Below, one piece after another: positions 9,236 to 17,293 of a stretch of 64,000 nt of DNA (the first letter of the stretch is position 1; every line of letters begins with the position of its first letter). The notes under the pieces are model-generated. The model made no database searches. It was not told where the DNA came from and saw nothing but the letters and a program-made list of their open reading frames with translations. This DNA comes from an uncultured Thermoanaerobaculia bacterium. Lineage in GTDB: Bacteria; Acidobacteriota; Thermoanaerobaculia; Multivoradales; Multivoraceae. Made by a program: the position numbers and the translations under genes. The DNA lies in contig CATOTG010000006.1 in assembly GCA_951813015.1 (NCBI GenBank), forward strand, positions 897,501 to 961,500, in the 5' to 3' direction.

Positions 9236-10567
9236 ATGTATTTCAAGCCACTTACACGCTGGATTGGCGCTTTGGCGCTGGTCGGTCTGTGCGCGTTCGT
9301 CGGGTGGCGTGGACTGCATCCGCCCCCGGAGAAGGTGGTGGTCGGCGCCGGCCACTCCGACGTCGCGGGAGGACCGGCAGCTGGATTCGAGCTCGATGCG
9401 AGAGCCCTGGATCAGGTGTCCATCCCGCTGGAGAACCGCATTCGAAGGGGGGATACGCTGGACCGCGTGCTGCAGCGAGCCGGCGTCCCGGATTCCGAGC
9501 TGCATCAGGCGTCGGCAGCGGTGAGCGAGGTGCTTGACCCGCGGAGACTCCGTGCTCGTGACCCGGTCGTCTCCATGGTCCGCCCGGGCGGCGAGCTGGT
9601 CGGCATCAGTCTGCCGCGCCCGGGACACGGAGTAGTCGTCGCCGAGCGAAGGGATGGCGTGTGGAGAGGCCGTTACCGTCCTTTCCGGCGCGCCCATGTG
9701 CGGCGGTCGGTTGCTGGCGAACTGCGGGGCCCGCTCGAGAGCTCGATTCGTCGGGCCGGCGCTCCTCCCAGCCTGGCGAACAGCATGGCCGGGGTGCTGC
9801 AGTGGGACCTGGACTTCAACCGTGATCTTCGTCTGGGCGACCGCTTCGAGATCGTCTACGACGAGTTGCTCCTCGACGGCAAGGTCGAGGGCATCGCAGC
9901 TGTTCATGCGCTTCGCTACCGGAACCGCGAGCGTTGGGTCGAGGCGTACCGTTTCGGCGGTGACGAGGTCGGCGGAGAGACGGTGTTCGGGGATGGCGAG
10001 GTGGTTGCGGCGGCCGGCGCCGACCGCTACTACGATGGCGAAGGTCAACCCCTGCGGCGACAGTTCCTCCGCTCGCCCCTGCCGTACTCGAGAGTCACGT
10101 CCCGGTTCTCGCTGAATCGGTTCCACCCGATCCTGAAGCGTCGCATGCCGCACTACGGCGTGGACTACGGCGCGCCCGTCGGAACCCCGGTGCGGGCGAC
10201 GGCGGACGGCACCGTGCTCTCCGCAGGCACGCGCGGCGGCGGCGGCCGGACGGTCCGGCTGAGGCACGCCAATGGCTACCTGACGGCCTATCTCCACCTG
10301 TCCGGCTATGCGGAAGGGATCAGGAGCGGCCGTCGCGTTCAGCAGGGCGATGTCGTCGGCTACGTGGGCTCGAGCGGCCTCTCAACCGGCCCGCATCTCG
10401 ACTACCGGGTGCAGCGCAACGGTCGCTGGATCAACCCCGCGACCCTGGTCAACGAGTCCGTTCCGCCGCTCGCCGACACCCTGCTGCCCGCCTTCCTGCA
10501 GCACCGCGACGCCCTGCGCCGGGAACTCGGCGGGGCGCACAGTTCCGCCGTCAGCGCGGGGCCGTAG
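9236..10567 (+). CDS. membrane-anchored M23 family peptidoglycan endopeptidase
   Basis: This 443-residue protein has an N-terminal membrane segment (residues about 8-25), a middle region related to the OapA/LysM-linked part of MepM-type hydrolases, and a C-terminal M23 (LytM) domain at about 290-410. Zinc ligands are visible as HYGVD (His306, Asp310). The usual HLH motif reads GPHLDY, so the last ligand position is Asp389 instead of His. HLD forms occur in some M23 proteins, so activity cannot be excluded. It would cut peptide cross-links in the cell wall. A single-gene unit is likely, with its own promoter box at 9191. Confidence 0.9.
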   Translation: MYFKPLTRWIGALALVGLCAFVGWRGLHPPPEKVVVGAGHSDVAGGPAAGFELDARALDQVSIPLENRIRRGDTLDRVLQRAGVPDSELHQASAAVSEVLDPRRLRARDPVVSMVRPGGELVGISLPRPGHGVVVAERRDGVWRGRYRPFRRAHVRRSVAGELRGPLESSIRRAGAPPSLANSMAGVLQWDLDFNRDLRLGDRFEIVYDELLLDGKVEGIAAVHALRYRNRERWVEAYRFGGDEVGGETVFGDGEVVAAAGADRYYDGEGQPLRRQFLRSPLPYSRVTSRFSLNRFHPILKRRMPHYGVDYGAPVGTPVRATADGTVLSAGTRGGGGRTVRLRHANGYLTAYLHLSGYAEGIRSGRRVQQGDVVGYVGSSGLSTGPHLDYRVQRNGRWINPATLVNESVPPLADTLLPAFLQHRDALRRELGGAHSSAVSAGP

Positions 10568-10776
10568 ATACGCGCTCACCCGAGCCGCCTTCGGCGGCCG
10601 CTCTGGAGGCCTCGTTCGGACGAGGTGCTCAAGGGCATCTCCAGACCGAGCTGGCCTCCCGCGAGTACATTGACCGCAGCGAGGATGCCCGCACTTTCCC
10701 AAGCCACCGGAGTGACTCACCGTTGGACGCGCGGCCTTGGGGGCTCGCTCGCGCGAAACCAGGGTCGCGATCCGTT

Positions 10777-12222
10777 CTACTCCAGGGAGCGGGCGCGAAC
10801 GCGAAGCATCGAGTAGGCCTCGGAGCGCGAGAGGCTGCTGCCCACCTGGAGCGTGTAGGGATTGCTCCAGGCTTCCTGTCCGTTCGCACCGGCGTCGGTC
10901 TCGACGTAGGTCAGCGTGTTGCCGTTCTCCCACGCGACCACCGCCCCGGCGCCCTCGGGCGAGACGAAGATCGTCGGTTGTCCGTCGCCGATCGTGGGCG
11001 CCACGCGCTCCGACTTCACCTGCAGCCGGGCGAGGTGCTGGATGTAGCCGTCGCCCACCGGCTGTGCAGCGGCGAGGAGAACGTGGCTCTCCCCGGCCCC
11101 GGTTCCTTCCAGAAGGTCACCAGCCTGGGATCGGGCGCCAAAGACCACGATGTGAACGCGAGCGGCACTTGACACGCTGGCTAGTCCGCCTTCGTCACAA
11201 AGGTTGGCAGCGCGCTCAACCAGTACGTTCTCGACGTCCTGGGCCAGGGGGGCGAGCACCCGGCTACGGATCCGACGACCGAAAACGACAATGTGAACGC
11301 GTGCCGCCTCAGCGACTGTCGTCAACGCATCCGGCTCCTCGTCCTTGATCCGTTGGCACAGGTTGGTGGATTCAAGGTAGCCGGCCAGACTGCCAGCAAG
11401 TTCGGAGAGCTCCGTCGCCGGAGTGGAAAGCTCGAGTTGGACGAGTGCTCCGCTTGCGCGGTGGGCGAAGCCGATGACTACCGCATTGGCCTCGGAGGCG
11501 GCGTCGACGGTCGGCGCCCTGAGCAGGTTTGGGGCTACCTCACCCTCGAACGGTTCGTCGATCAGGTCCTGCGACACGAAGTCGTTCAGCCGGTGAACGC
11601 GACGCCAAGTCGAGGCGAGTTCACCGTCTATCAGCACGACAGGTGCGTACATGACCTCTTCGCCACCGGCGCCGTCTTCTGACCACACGACGTGGAGCAC
11701 GGTCCGTGTGCTCCACTCGCCGCCGGTGCTGGTTGCCAGTTCGAAGCGATCGTGAGTGACCGCGACCCGTGGGTACGACTTGTCGCTGTAGATGTTGCCC
11801 GAGACTTCGATCGTCTCAGCCCAGTCGCTGCCTTTGAAGGATGCGAGGTTGACCCGGGTCAGGGTCGAGTCGTTGTTGCTTGACCAGACAACGTAGAGTT
11901 GGCCGCTGACCGCGTCGAAGGACACGGAAGGCGTTCGGTCCCTGTCGTCCCCTTCGCTGCCGGGAACAAGGTAGTGTTCAAGTGTTCCCAAACCCCGACG
12001 CACCTCAAGTCTCAGTACCTGGGCGCCTGCTGACGCCTCGGCGCCGTCCGGGAAGAGTTCGCTGTAGGTTCCTACGGTGACCTTGTAGATGTCACCTCTC
12101 TTCCCCAGAACGGGGTCGCTGTCTTCCGCTTGGGCGCCGCCGCCTACAAGCAAGGCCAGCAGCGCCGCCGCCCCATAGTAGAGTGGCGTCCTCCTGACGC
12201 CGATGCGGGTGCTCTTTCTCAT
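10777..12222 (-). CDS. exported 481-residue protein of unknown function, cassette copy A
   Basis: I do not recognise a named family. The protein has a signal peptide ending near GGGAQAED. A beta-rich body follows, with VVW and WSSNNDSTLTRVNL-type strands that recall exo-sialidase or propeller blades (inference). Residues about 306-315 and 352-361 repeat the motif AARVHIVVFG, each followed by a charged helix. It is a paralogue of the gene at 15846 with exactly the same length and roughly four-fifths identity by eye. Its start overlaps the stop of the upstream TPR gene (TGATG), so the two are translationally coupled. A GTG at 12225 is an alternative start. Confidence 0.85.
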   Translation of the reverse strand: MRKSTRIGVRRTPLYYGAAALLALLVGGGAQAEDSDPVLGKRGDIYKVTVGTYSELFPDGAEASAGAQVLRLEVRRGLGTLEHYLVPGSEGDDRDRTPSVSFDAVSGQLYVVWSSNNDSTLTRVNLASFKGSDWAETIEVSGNIYSDKSYPRVAVTHDRFELATSTGGEWSTRTVLHVVWSEDGAGGEEVMYAPVVLIDGELASTWRRVHRLNDFVSQDLIDEPFEGEVAPNLLRAPTVDAASEANAVVIGFAHRASGALVQLELSTPATELSELAGSLAGYLESTNLCQRIKDEEPDALTTVAEAARVHIVVFGRRIRSRVLAPLAQDVENVLVERAANLCDEGGLASVSSAARVHIVVFGARSQAGDLLEGTGAGESHVLLAAAQPVGDGYIQHLARLQVKSERVAPTIGDGQPTIFVSPEGAGAVVAWENGNTLTYVETDAGANGQEAWSNPYTLQVGSSLSRSEAYSMLRVRARSLE

Positions 12223-13226
12223 CACGCCCTCAGATTCATCACTTGACGGAAATCAAGCGACACAAGTAGGTCCGCCAAGCCGGCCTCGTCTGGATAGAAG
12301 TGGTGCCCGAGTTCGGCGAAGTACTGGCGTGCCGTTTCGGAGTCGCCTTCCTGCAAGGCCACGTGGCCTAGCAGGTATAGGCTGTTCTTGATTGATGCGG
12401 GCTCTTCGTACTGCTTGGCCAACGCTAGTGCGCGCTGCCCGTGCCGCCTCGCGGTCGCGGGCCTGTGCAGCTCAAGGTGAGCAAAACACAGGTCAAGATG
12501 GGGCAGCATGCTGTAATGAGCTGCGCCTTCGCGCCGGAAAGTACGGATACTTCGGTAGATCAGACGAAGACTCTCCCGCATTCTGCTTCCACGAAAGCCC
12601 TTCGACCGGATAGCCTTGACGAGGAGGCAGTAGCCTAGGTTCGTCTCGGCGCCGGCAGTCCACGTCGGAGGCGAGTCCTTTGCATGGCGGAGGGCGGTCC
12701 GGTACTCGGCGGCTGCGTCAGTTTCCCGGCCATCCGCTACGAGGAGGTTCCCGATCAGGTTGTGCGAAAGGCCCGTCAGCCGGTCGCGCTGGAGTTGCAC
12801 GGAGTGATAGTGGGAGAGCCGCGCATAGAACAGCGCCTTCTTTATCTGGCCCTCAAGTTCATGAGCGCGGGCGATGGTGTAGGAGGCCAGCCAGCGATTG
12901 TGGTCGTCGTTGCTGTCAAGCAGGAGCTTGCGCAGTTCCGGCATGACCTCGGCACCGTTCCCGAGCTCGGTTTCCGCAGCGCCCCAGTTGCAAAGGGCCG
13001 TGTCGGCTCGGTCCTTGTTGCCCGACTCGGTTGCAACGCCTGCAGCTCGGCGGAAGAAGGCTGCCGCCTTCCGGTAGGAGCCGCTGCTGCCGAACGCCCG
13101 CCCGCGGTCCATCAGCGTCGCGAAGTCCCCGGCCGTTCTCCTTTCGTACGTTTCCGGCTCGGGAACGAATCCTGGAAGAGCAGCCGAATCAGCCGGCGGG
13201 TGGAAGGGAGCGACGATGGTGGTCAT
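12222..13226 (-). CDS. TPR protein, cassette copy A
   Basis: This 334-residue cytoplasmic protein is built of tetratricopeptide-type helical pairs (for example YRKAAAFFRRAAGVA, HNRWLASYTIARAHELEG, ALFYARLSH, SETARQYFAELG). It has no signal peptide. The start MTTIVAPF at 13226 was chosen because the paralogue at 18304 begins MTATVVPF. A longer frame upstream would run into the MITE-like element. It is coupled to the exported protein gene at 12222 by a one-base TGATG overlap. A scaffold or regulator serving the exported partner is likely, but no function is known. Confidence 0.88.
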   Translation of the reverse strand: MTTIVAPFHPPADSAALPGFVPEPETYERRTAGDFATLMDRGRAFGSSGSYRKAAAFFRRAAGVATESGNKDRADTALCNWGAAETELGNGAEVMPELRKLLLDSNDDHNRWLASYTIARAHELEGQIKKALFYARLSHYHSVQLQRDRLTGLSHNLIGNLLVADGRETDAAAEYRTALRHAKDSPPTWTAGAETNLGYCLLVKAIRSKGFRGSRMRESLRLIYRSIRTFRREGAAHYSMLPHLDLCFAHLELHRPATARRHGQRALALAKQYEEPASIKNSLYLLGHVALQEGDSETARQYFAELGHHFYPDEAGLADLLVSLDFRQVMNLRA

Positions 13227-13255
13227 TGGCAGCAAAGCGGACGATTCAAGAGCCG

Positions 13256-13261
13256 AGTGTA
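13256..13261 (-). promoter_or_regulatory. -10 box of cassette A
   Basis: TACACT on the minus strand lies 29 bases before the TPR start. Aligning the two cassette leaders on their shared CTCTTGAA places this box exactly opposite TAGAAT at 18334-18339 in cassette B, which supports both as -10 elements. The MITE-like element begins seven bases upstream of the box, so any -35 lies inside the element. Confidence 0.55.
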
Positions 13262-13267
13262 CCCTAG

Positions 13268-13516
13268 GCAGCCCGTGGCAGAAGTCGCGCTGCATTCGAG
13301 CGGCCATGCATCCCGCCCGGCATCGTGCCATCCGGGTGCTCGATGACTCGCACCCGGAGGTGGGGCGCGTGTGGCGCGGAACGCGCCACACGGGCTAGGC
13401 TCCTCGGTCGCCCTTGTTCCCGGGATTGCGGGCGGCCCGATATGCTCCCTCGTTGCGCCTTGCCGGGCGGGCGCTTGGCCACTCTCGGCGCCACACGGAC
13501 TTCTGCCACGGGCTGC
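13268..13516. mobile_element. MITE-like element, copy 2 (249 bp)
   Basis: This is the second copy of the element at 2134-2383, in the same orientation, with a perfect 19-bp terminal inverted repeat (GCAGCCCGTGGCAGAAGTC and its exact complement at 13498-13516). The internal hairpin CGTGTGGCGCG-GAA-CGCGCCACACG is fully conserved between copies while flanking positions vary. There is no transposase and no visible target-site duplication. Confidence 0.87.
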
Positions 13517-13892
13517 CAGGTGATCGTGGAGCGGTTCATCCGCGCACCGAGTCGATGCGACGTTGGCGGGATGTCCGGTCACAGGACGCGGCGCCGTGAT
13601 GGGGCGGATGCTCGAGGAGGTACGGCCATGTGCGCTTCGAGAGCTTGGCGACCTTCTCCTCATGGCTACCTTGAAGCCCCGCACTACTCGACGATCTGCA
13701 GGCGCGCCGCACCACGCCCAAGAAGACCCCGGGCGCGATCAGTTCGATGAGGGTTGGCCCTTCGTCACCTTCCTCGGGACCAGGGTTCCCTGTGGAGTCG
13801 ACCGGCCTGTCGAGGCGGACCCCGGTTGCCGGCCTTCCTCGGGCGTCGGGAAGTCCTGCCTGGTGAACCGGGCGGCGCCCCGGAGTTCCTGG
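13517..13892. other. 376-bp stretch without a recognisable gene
   Basis: This lies between the MITE-like element and the ABC exporter gene. Open frames exist on both strands but show no recognisable domain, no good ribosome site and arginine/proline-rich composition typical of shadow frames. It may be the eroded remains of a gene removed during the rearrangements in this zone; I cannot name it. Confidence 0.5.
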
Positions 13893-15698
13893 TCAGCGCG
13901 GGTCCATCGCGTCGCCAGACCCCGTCGCCGGCGCACGCAGGCTCTGCAGTGACCAATACCGCCGGTAGAGCTCGTTGCCGGCGTACAGTTCCTCGTGGCT
14001 GCCGGCGGCCGCCAGGCGGCCGCGGTCGAGGACGTGGATTCGCGCGGCGCGCCGGGCGGTCGCCAGCCGGTGCGCGATGATCAGCGTTGTCCGGCCTTCG
14101 AGCAGGTGCTCGATCGCTTCCTGGACGATGGCCTCCGAGTCGGGGTCGAGCGCGCTGGTCGGCTCGTCGAGCAGCAGAATCTGCGGATCCCGCAGGAAGG
14201 CCCGGGCGATCGCGATCCGTTGGCGCTGGCCGGCCGAGAGGCGGACGCCCCGCTCGCCGACCTCGGTGTCGTAGCCGCGATCCAGGTCCTCGATGAACGC
14301 CGCCGCGCCGGCCGCCTCGGCGGCCGCTCGCACTGTTGCAGCATCCGCGTCGGGGCGGGCCATCCTGATGTTCTCGGCCACCGAACCCGAGAAGAGGAAG
14401 ATGTCCTGCGGCACCAGGGCCATGCGGCGCCGGAGATCGGCCAGGGCCACCGAGTCCAGCGGCCGGCCGTCGATGAGGATCCTGCCCTCGTCCGGCTCGT
14501 AGAACCGGAGCAGCAGCGAGAACAGGGTGCTCTTGCCGGAACCGCTGGGGCCTACCAGGGCGGCGAGCCGGCCCGGCTCGACGGTGAGCGACAGGTCGGT
14601 GAGCGCCGGCTGGTCGGCCCCCTGGTAGCGGAACCCGACCGACTGCACACTGAGCCGGCCGCCGCCGTCGGCCAGGGGTCGCGGCGCGACCGGCCCGACG
14701 ATCGACGACTCGCGGTCGAGGAGCTCGAACACGCGCTCGCTCGAGCCGCGAAGCCGCCTGTAGCCGGCGTAGAGCGATCCGAGCTGGCCGACCGAGATCG
14801 CGATCATGAAGGTGTAGAGGAGGAAGGAAGTCAGTTCGCCCGCCGTGAGCGACCCTTCGAGCATCAGGCCGCCGCCGTAGCCGAGCACGATGCCGAAGGC
14901 GCTGAAGCCGCCGAAGGTCATCAGCCCCGAGAAGCCCGCGTAGAGGCGGGCATTCACGAGTTGCACGCCGAGCAGATCGCCCAGGCGGTTGCGGTAGCGG
15001 GCCCGCGCGTCCTCTTCGGCGGAGAACGCCTGCAGCGTGCGGACCCCGGCCAGCGCTTCTTCCGCCCAGGCGGAGGTCTCGGCCACGGCGTCGCGCTCGT
15101 CCCGTGCAACCCTCTCCAGCCGCCGCCCGAAGAGAACGGCGAACAGCACGACGGGGGGTACCACCAGGAGCGCCACCAGGGTCAGACGGGTCTGGACCAC
15201 GAGCAGAATGGCGAGAACGCCGGCGAACCGCACCAGCGCCTGCAGCCCGGTGGGAATCTGTTCGGTCAGGGCCGCCTGCACCACGGTCAGGTCAGAGCCC
15301 ATGCGCGACAGCAGCTCGCCGACGCGCCGGCCGTCGAAGAAGTCCACGGAAAGGCCCACCAGGTGGCTGAAGAGCCGCCGCCGCAGGTCCCGCAGCAGGC
15401 GGGCGCCGGCCGCGCCGAGCAGGTAGATCTGGAAGTAGCCGAGCACGCCCATGATGGCGAACAGGCCGATCAGCCGCGCCACGATCCCGCCCAATCCGGC
15501 CCCGGCGCCGGCCGATTCGAGCGCCGCATCGACGACTCGCCCGGCAAGGAACGGCATGAGCAGCCCGATCCCCGTGCCGGCGATCAGCAGCGCCGTCGCC
15601 GCGATCAGCGGCACGAGGTACGGCCGCGCGAGCCCGTACAGGCGACTGAACGCGACCGGACCGGCCGCCCCCCCGGCCTCTTCTGCGGACGACGTCAA
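13893..15698 (-). CDS. ABC exporter, fused permease and ATPase (MsbA-like)
   Basis: This 601-residue half-transporter has six membrane helices in residues about 20-310 (type-1 exporter domain, including the EKxxR-like WAEEALAGVRTLQAF coupling region) and an ATPase domain at about 350-580. Walker A is GPSGSGKST (about 382-390), the signature is LSAGQRQRIAIARA (about 484) and Walker B is ILLLDEPTSALD (about 505). It would act as a homodimer exporting lipids, peptides or drugs; the substrate cannot be told. It lies between the two TPR/exported-protein cassettes on the same strand. The C-terminus ends within a basic, proline-rich tail. Confidence 0.93.
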   Translation of the reverse strand: MTSSAEEAGGAAGPVAFSRLYGLARPYLVPLIAATALLIAGTGIGLLMPFLAGRVVDAALESAGAGAGLGGIVARLIGLFAIMGVLGYFQIYLLGAAGARLLRDLRRRLFSHLVGLSVDFFDGRRVGELLSRMGSDLTVVQAALTEQIPTGLQALVRFAGVLAILLVVQTRLTLVALLVVPPVVLFAVLFGRRLERVARDERDAVAETSAWAEEALAGVRTLQAFSAEEDARARYRNRLGDLLGVQLVNARLYAGFSGLMTFGGFSAFGIVLGYGGGLMLEGSLTAGELTSFLLYTFMIAISVGQLGSLYAGYRRLRGSSERVFELLDRESSIVGPVAPRPLADGGGRLSVQSVGFRYQGADQPALTDLSLTVEPGRLAALVGPSGSGKSTLFSLLLRFYEPDEGRILIDGRPLDSVALADLRRRMALVPQDIFLFSGSVAENIRMARPDADAATVRAAAEAAGAAAFIEDLDRGYDTEVGERGVRLSAGQRQRIAIARAFLRDPQILLLDEPTSALDPDSEAIVQEAIEHLLEGRTTLIIAHRLATARRAARIHVLDRGRLAAAGSHEELYAGNELYRRYWSLQSLRAPATGSGDAMDPR

Positions 15699-15845
15699 GA
15701 GTAAGTTCTTCGAGAGCCGGCGGCGCCGTTCCCGGTCAGCTCGCCTCGGACGTGCAGGAGCGGGGCCTCTCCCGGCTGCTCGACCTCGGGCGCGTGCGCG
15801 CCGGCGCCGCGCGCGACGGCCTGCTTCAAGCCAGGTGGACTCCGA

Positions 15846-17291
15846 CTACTCGAGCGAGCGGGAGCGATCACGCAGGATCGAGTGGGCCTCGGAGCGCGAA
15901 AGGCTGCTGCCGATCTGGAGGGTATAGGGCTTGCTCCAGGTTTCTTGCGCTTGCGCACCGGGCTCGGCCTCGACGTAGGTCAGCGTGTTGCCGTTCTCCC
16001 AGGCGACCACTGCGCCGGCGCCCGTGGGCGAGACGAAGATCGTCGGCTCGCCGTCGCCGATCGAGGGAGCGACCCGCTCCGATTTCACCTGCAGCCGGGC
16101 AAGGTGCTGGACGTAGTCGTCGCCGACCGGCTGGGCGGCGGCGAGGAGAACGTGGCTGTCACTGGTCGGTGCCTCTTCCAGAAGGTCGCCTGCCTGGGAT
16201 CGGGCGCCGACGATGACAATGTGGATTCGGGCGGCACTCGAAACGCTACTGAGACCGCCTTCGTCGCAGAGTTCTTCGGCGCGATCGACCAGCACGTTCT
16301 CTACATCCTGCGCCAAGCGACTGAGCACACGGCTGCGAATCCGACGGCCTACGATGACTATGTGTATGCGCGCGGCCTCGGCGACTCTCGCTACCGCGCC
16401 CTGCTCCCCGTCGTCGATCCGTTGGCACAGATTGGTGGATTCAAGGTGGTCGGCCAGACTGCCGCCAAGTTCGGAGAGTTCCGTCGCTGGCGTCGAAAGC
16501 TCGAGTTGAACGAGAGCTCCGCTGGCCCTGTCGGCGAAACCAATGACCACAGCGTTGGATTCGGAGGCTGCGTCTACGGTCGGGGCCTTGAGCAAACCTG
16601 CCGGCGCCTCGCCCTCGTATGGGTCCTCGATTAGTTCCTGCGACACGTAGTCGTTCAGTCGGTGCACGCGGCGCCACGTCGACGCAAGCTCACCGTCGAT
16701 CAGCACGACAGGCGCGTACATGACCTTCTCGCCGTCAGCGGCGCCTTCCGACCAGACGACGTGGAGAACCGTTCGCGTGTTCGACGCGCCATCGTCTCCG
16801 TTCGCGAGTTGAAAGCGATCGTGAGTGACGGCGACCCGCGGGGACGACTTGTCGCTGTAGATATTGCCTGAGACCTCGATCGTCTCGGCCCAGTCGCTGC
16901 CGTCGAAGGACGCCAGGTTAATCCGGGTCAGCGTCGAGTCGTTGTTGCTCGACCATACGACGTAAAGTTGACCTGTGGCCGCGTCGAAGGACAGGGACGG
17001 CGTTCTGTCACTGTCATCCGCTTCGCTGCCGGGTACAAGGTAGTGCTTGACCGTTCCCGAGCCCCGCCGCGCCTCAAGTCTCAGGACTTCGGCGTCTGCG
17101 GCTGCCTCGGAACCGTCCGCGAAGAGTTCGCCGTACGTCCCGACCGTGACTTTGTAGATATCGCCGCTTTGTCCCAGAACTGGCGCGCTGTCTTCGGCCT
17201 GAGCTGTACCACCGGCAAGCAGCAGAAGCAGCAATGCCAGCACCCCGCAACGGAATGGCGCTTCAGTGAAGGTAATGCGGATGCCCGTCAT
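15846..17291 (-). CDS. exported 481-residue protein of unknown function, cassette copy B
   Basis: This is the paralogue of the gene at 10777, also 481 residues, with a signal peptide ending near GGTAQAED. The repeated internal motif reads AARIHIVIVG in both positions, whereas copy A reads AARVHIVVFG in both. The start ATG at 17291 follows the TPR stop by two bases and aligns with copy A; a longer upstream frame would overlap the TPR gene and is not supported. Function is unknown; a secreted or cell-surface role is implied by the signal peptide. Confidence 0.85.
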   Translation of the reverse strand: MTGIRITFTEAPFRCGVLALLLLLLAGGTAQAEDSAPVLGQSGDIYKVTVGTYGELFADGSEAAADAEVLRLEARRGSGTVKHYLVPGSEADDSDRTPSLSFDAATGQLYVVWSSNNDSTLTRINLASFDGSDWAETIEVSGNIYSDKSSPRVAVTHDRFQLANGDDGASNTRTVLHVVWSEGAADGEKVMYAPVVLIDGELASTWRRVHRLNDYVSQELIEDPYEGEAPAGLLKAPTVDAASESNAVVIGFADRASGALVQLELSTPATELSELGGSLADHLESTNLCQRIDDGEQGAVARVAEAARIHIVIVGRRIRSRVLSRLAQDVENVLVDRAEELCDEGGLSSVSSAARIHIVIVGARSQAGDLLEEAPTSDSHVLLAAAQPVGDDYVQHLARLQVKSERVAPSIGDGEPTIFVSPTGAGAVVAWENGNTLTYVEAEPGAQAQETWSKPYTLQIGSSLSRSEAHSILRDRSRSLE

Positions 17292-17293
17292 GA

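Noticed and set aside
10568..10776. A gene between the M23 peptidase and cassette A
   Set aside because: There are only short frames and a GCCGCC-TTC-GGCGGC hairpin (10584-10598) that may end the M23 transcript; nothing else is supported.
11138..11307. Reading the HIVVFG/HIVIVG motif as a bacterial amyloid-signalling (RHIM-like) motif
   Set aside because: The TPR partner lacks the motif, and the copies sit inside a folded exported protein. The likeness is too short to claim.
13227..13391. Upstream extension of the cassette A TPR gene into the MITE-like element
   Set aside because: The paralogue starts at the position matching 13226, and the extension would be element sequence.
13995..15704. 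569-codon frame antisense to the ABC exporter gene
   Set aside because: The minus-strand frame has full ABC motifs; the antisense product is Arg/Gln/His-rich without domains, a common shadow in high-GC genes.
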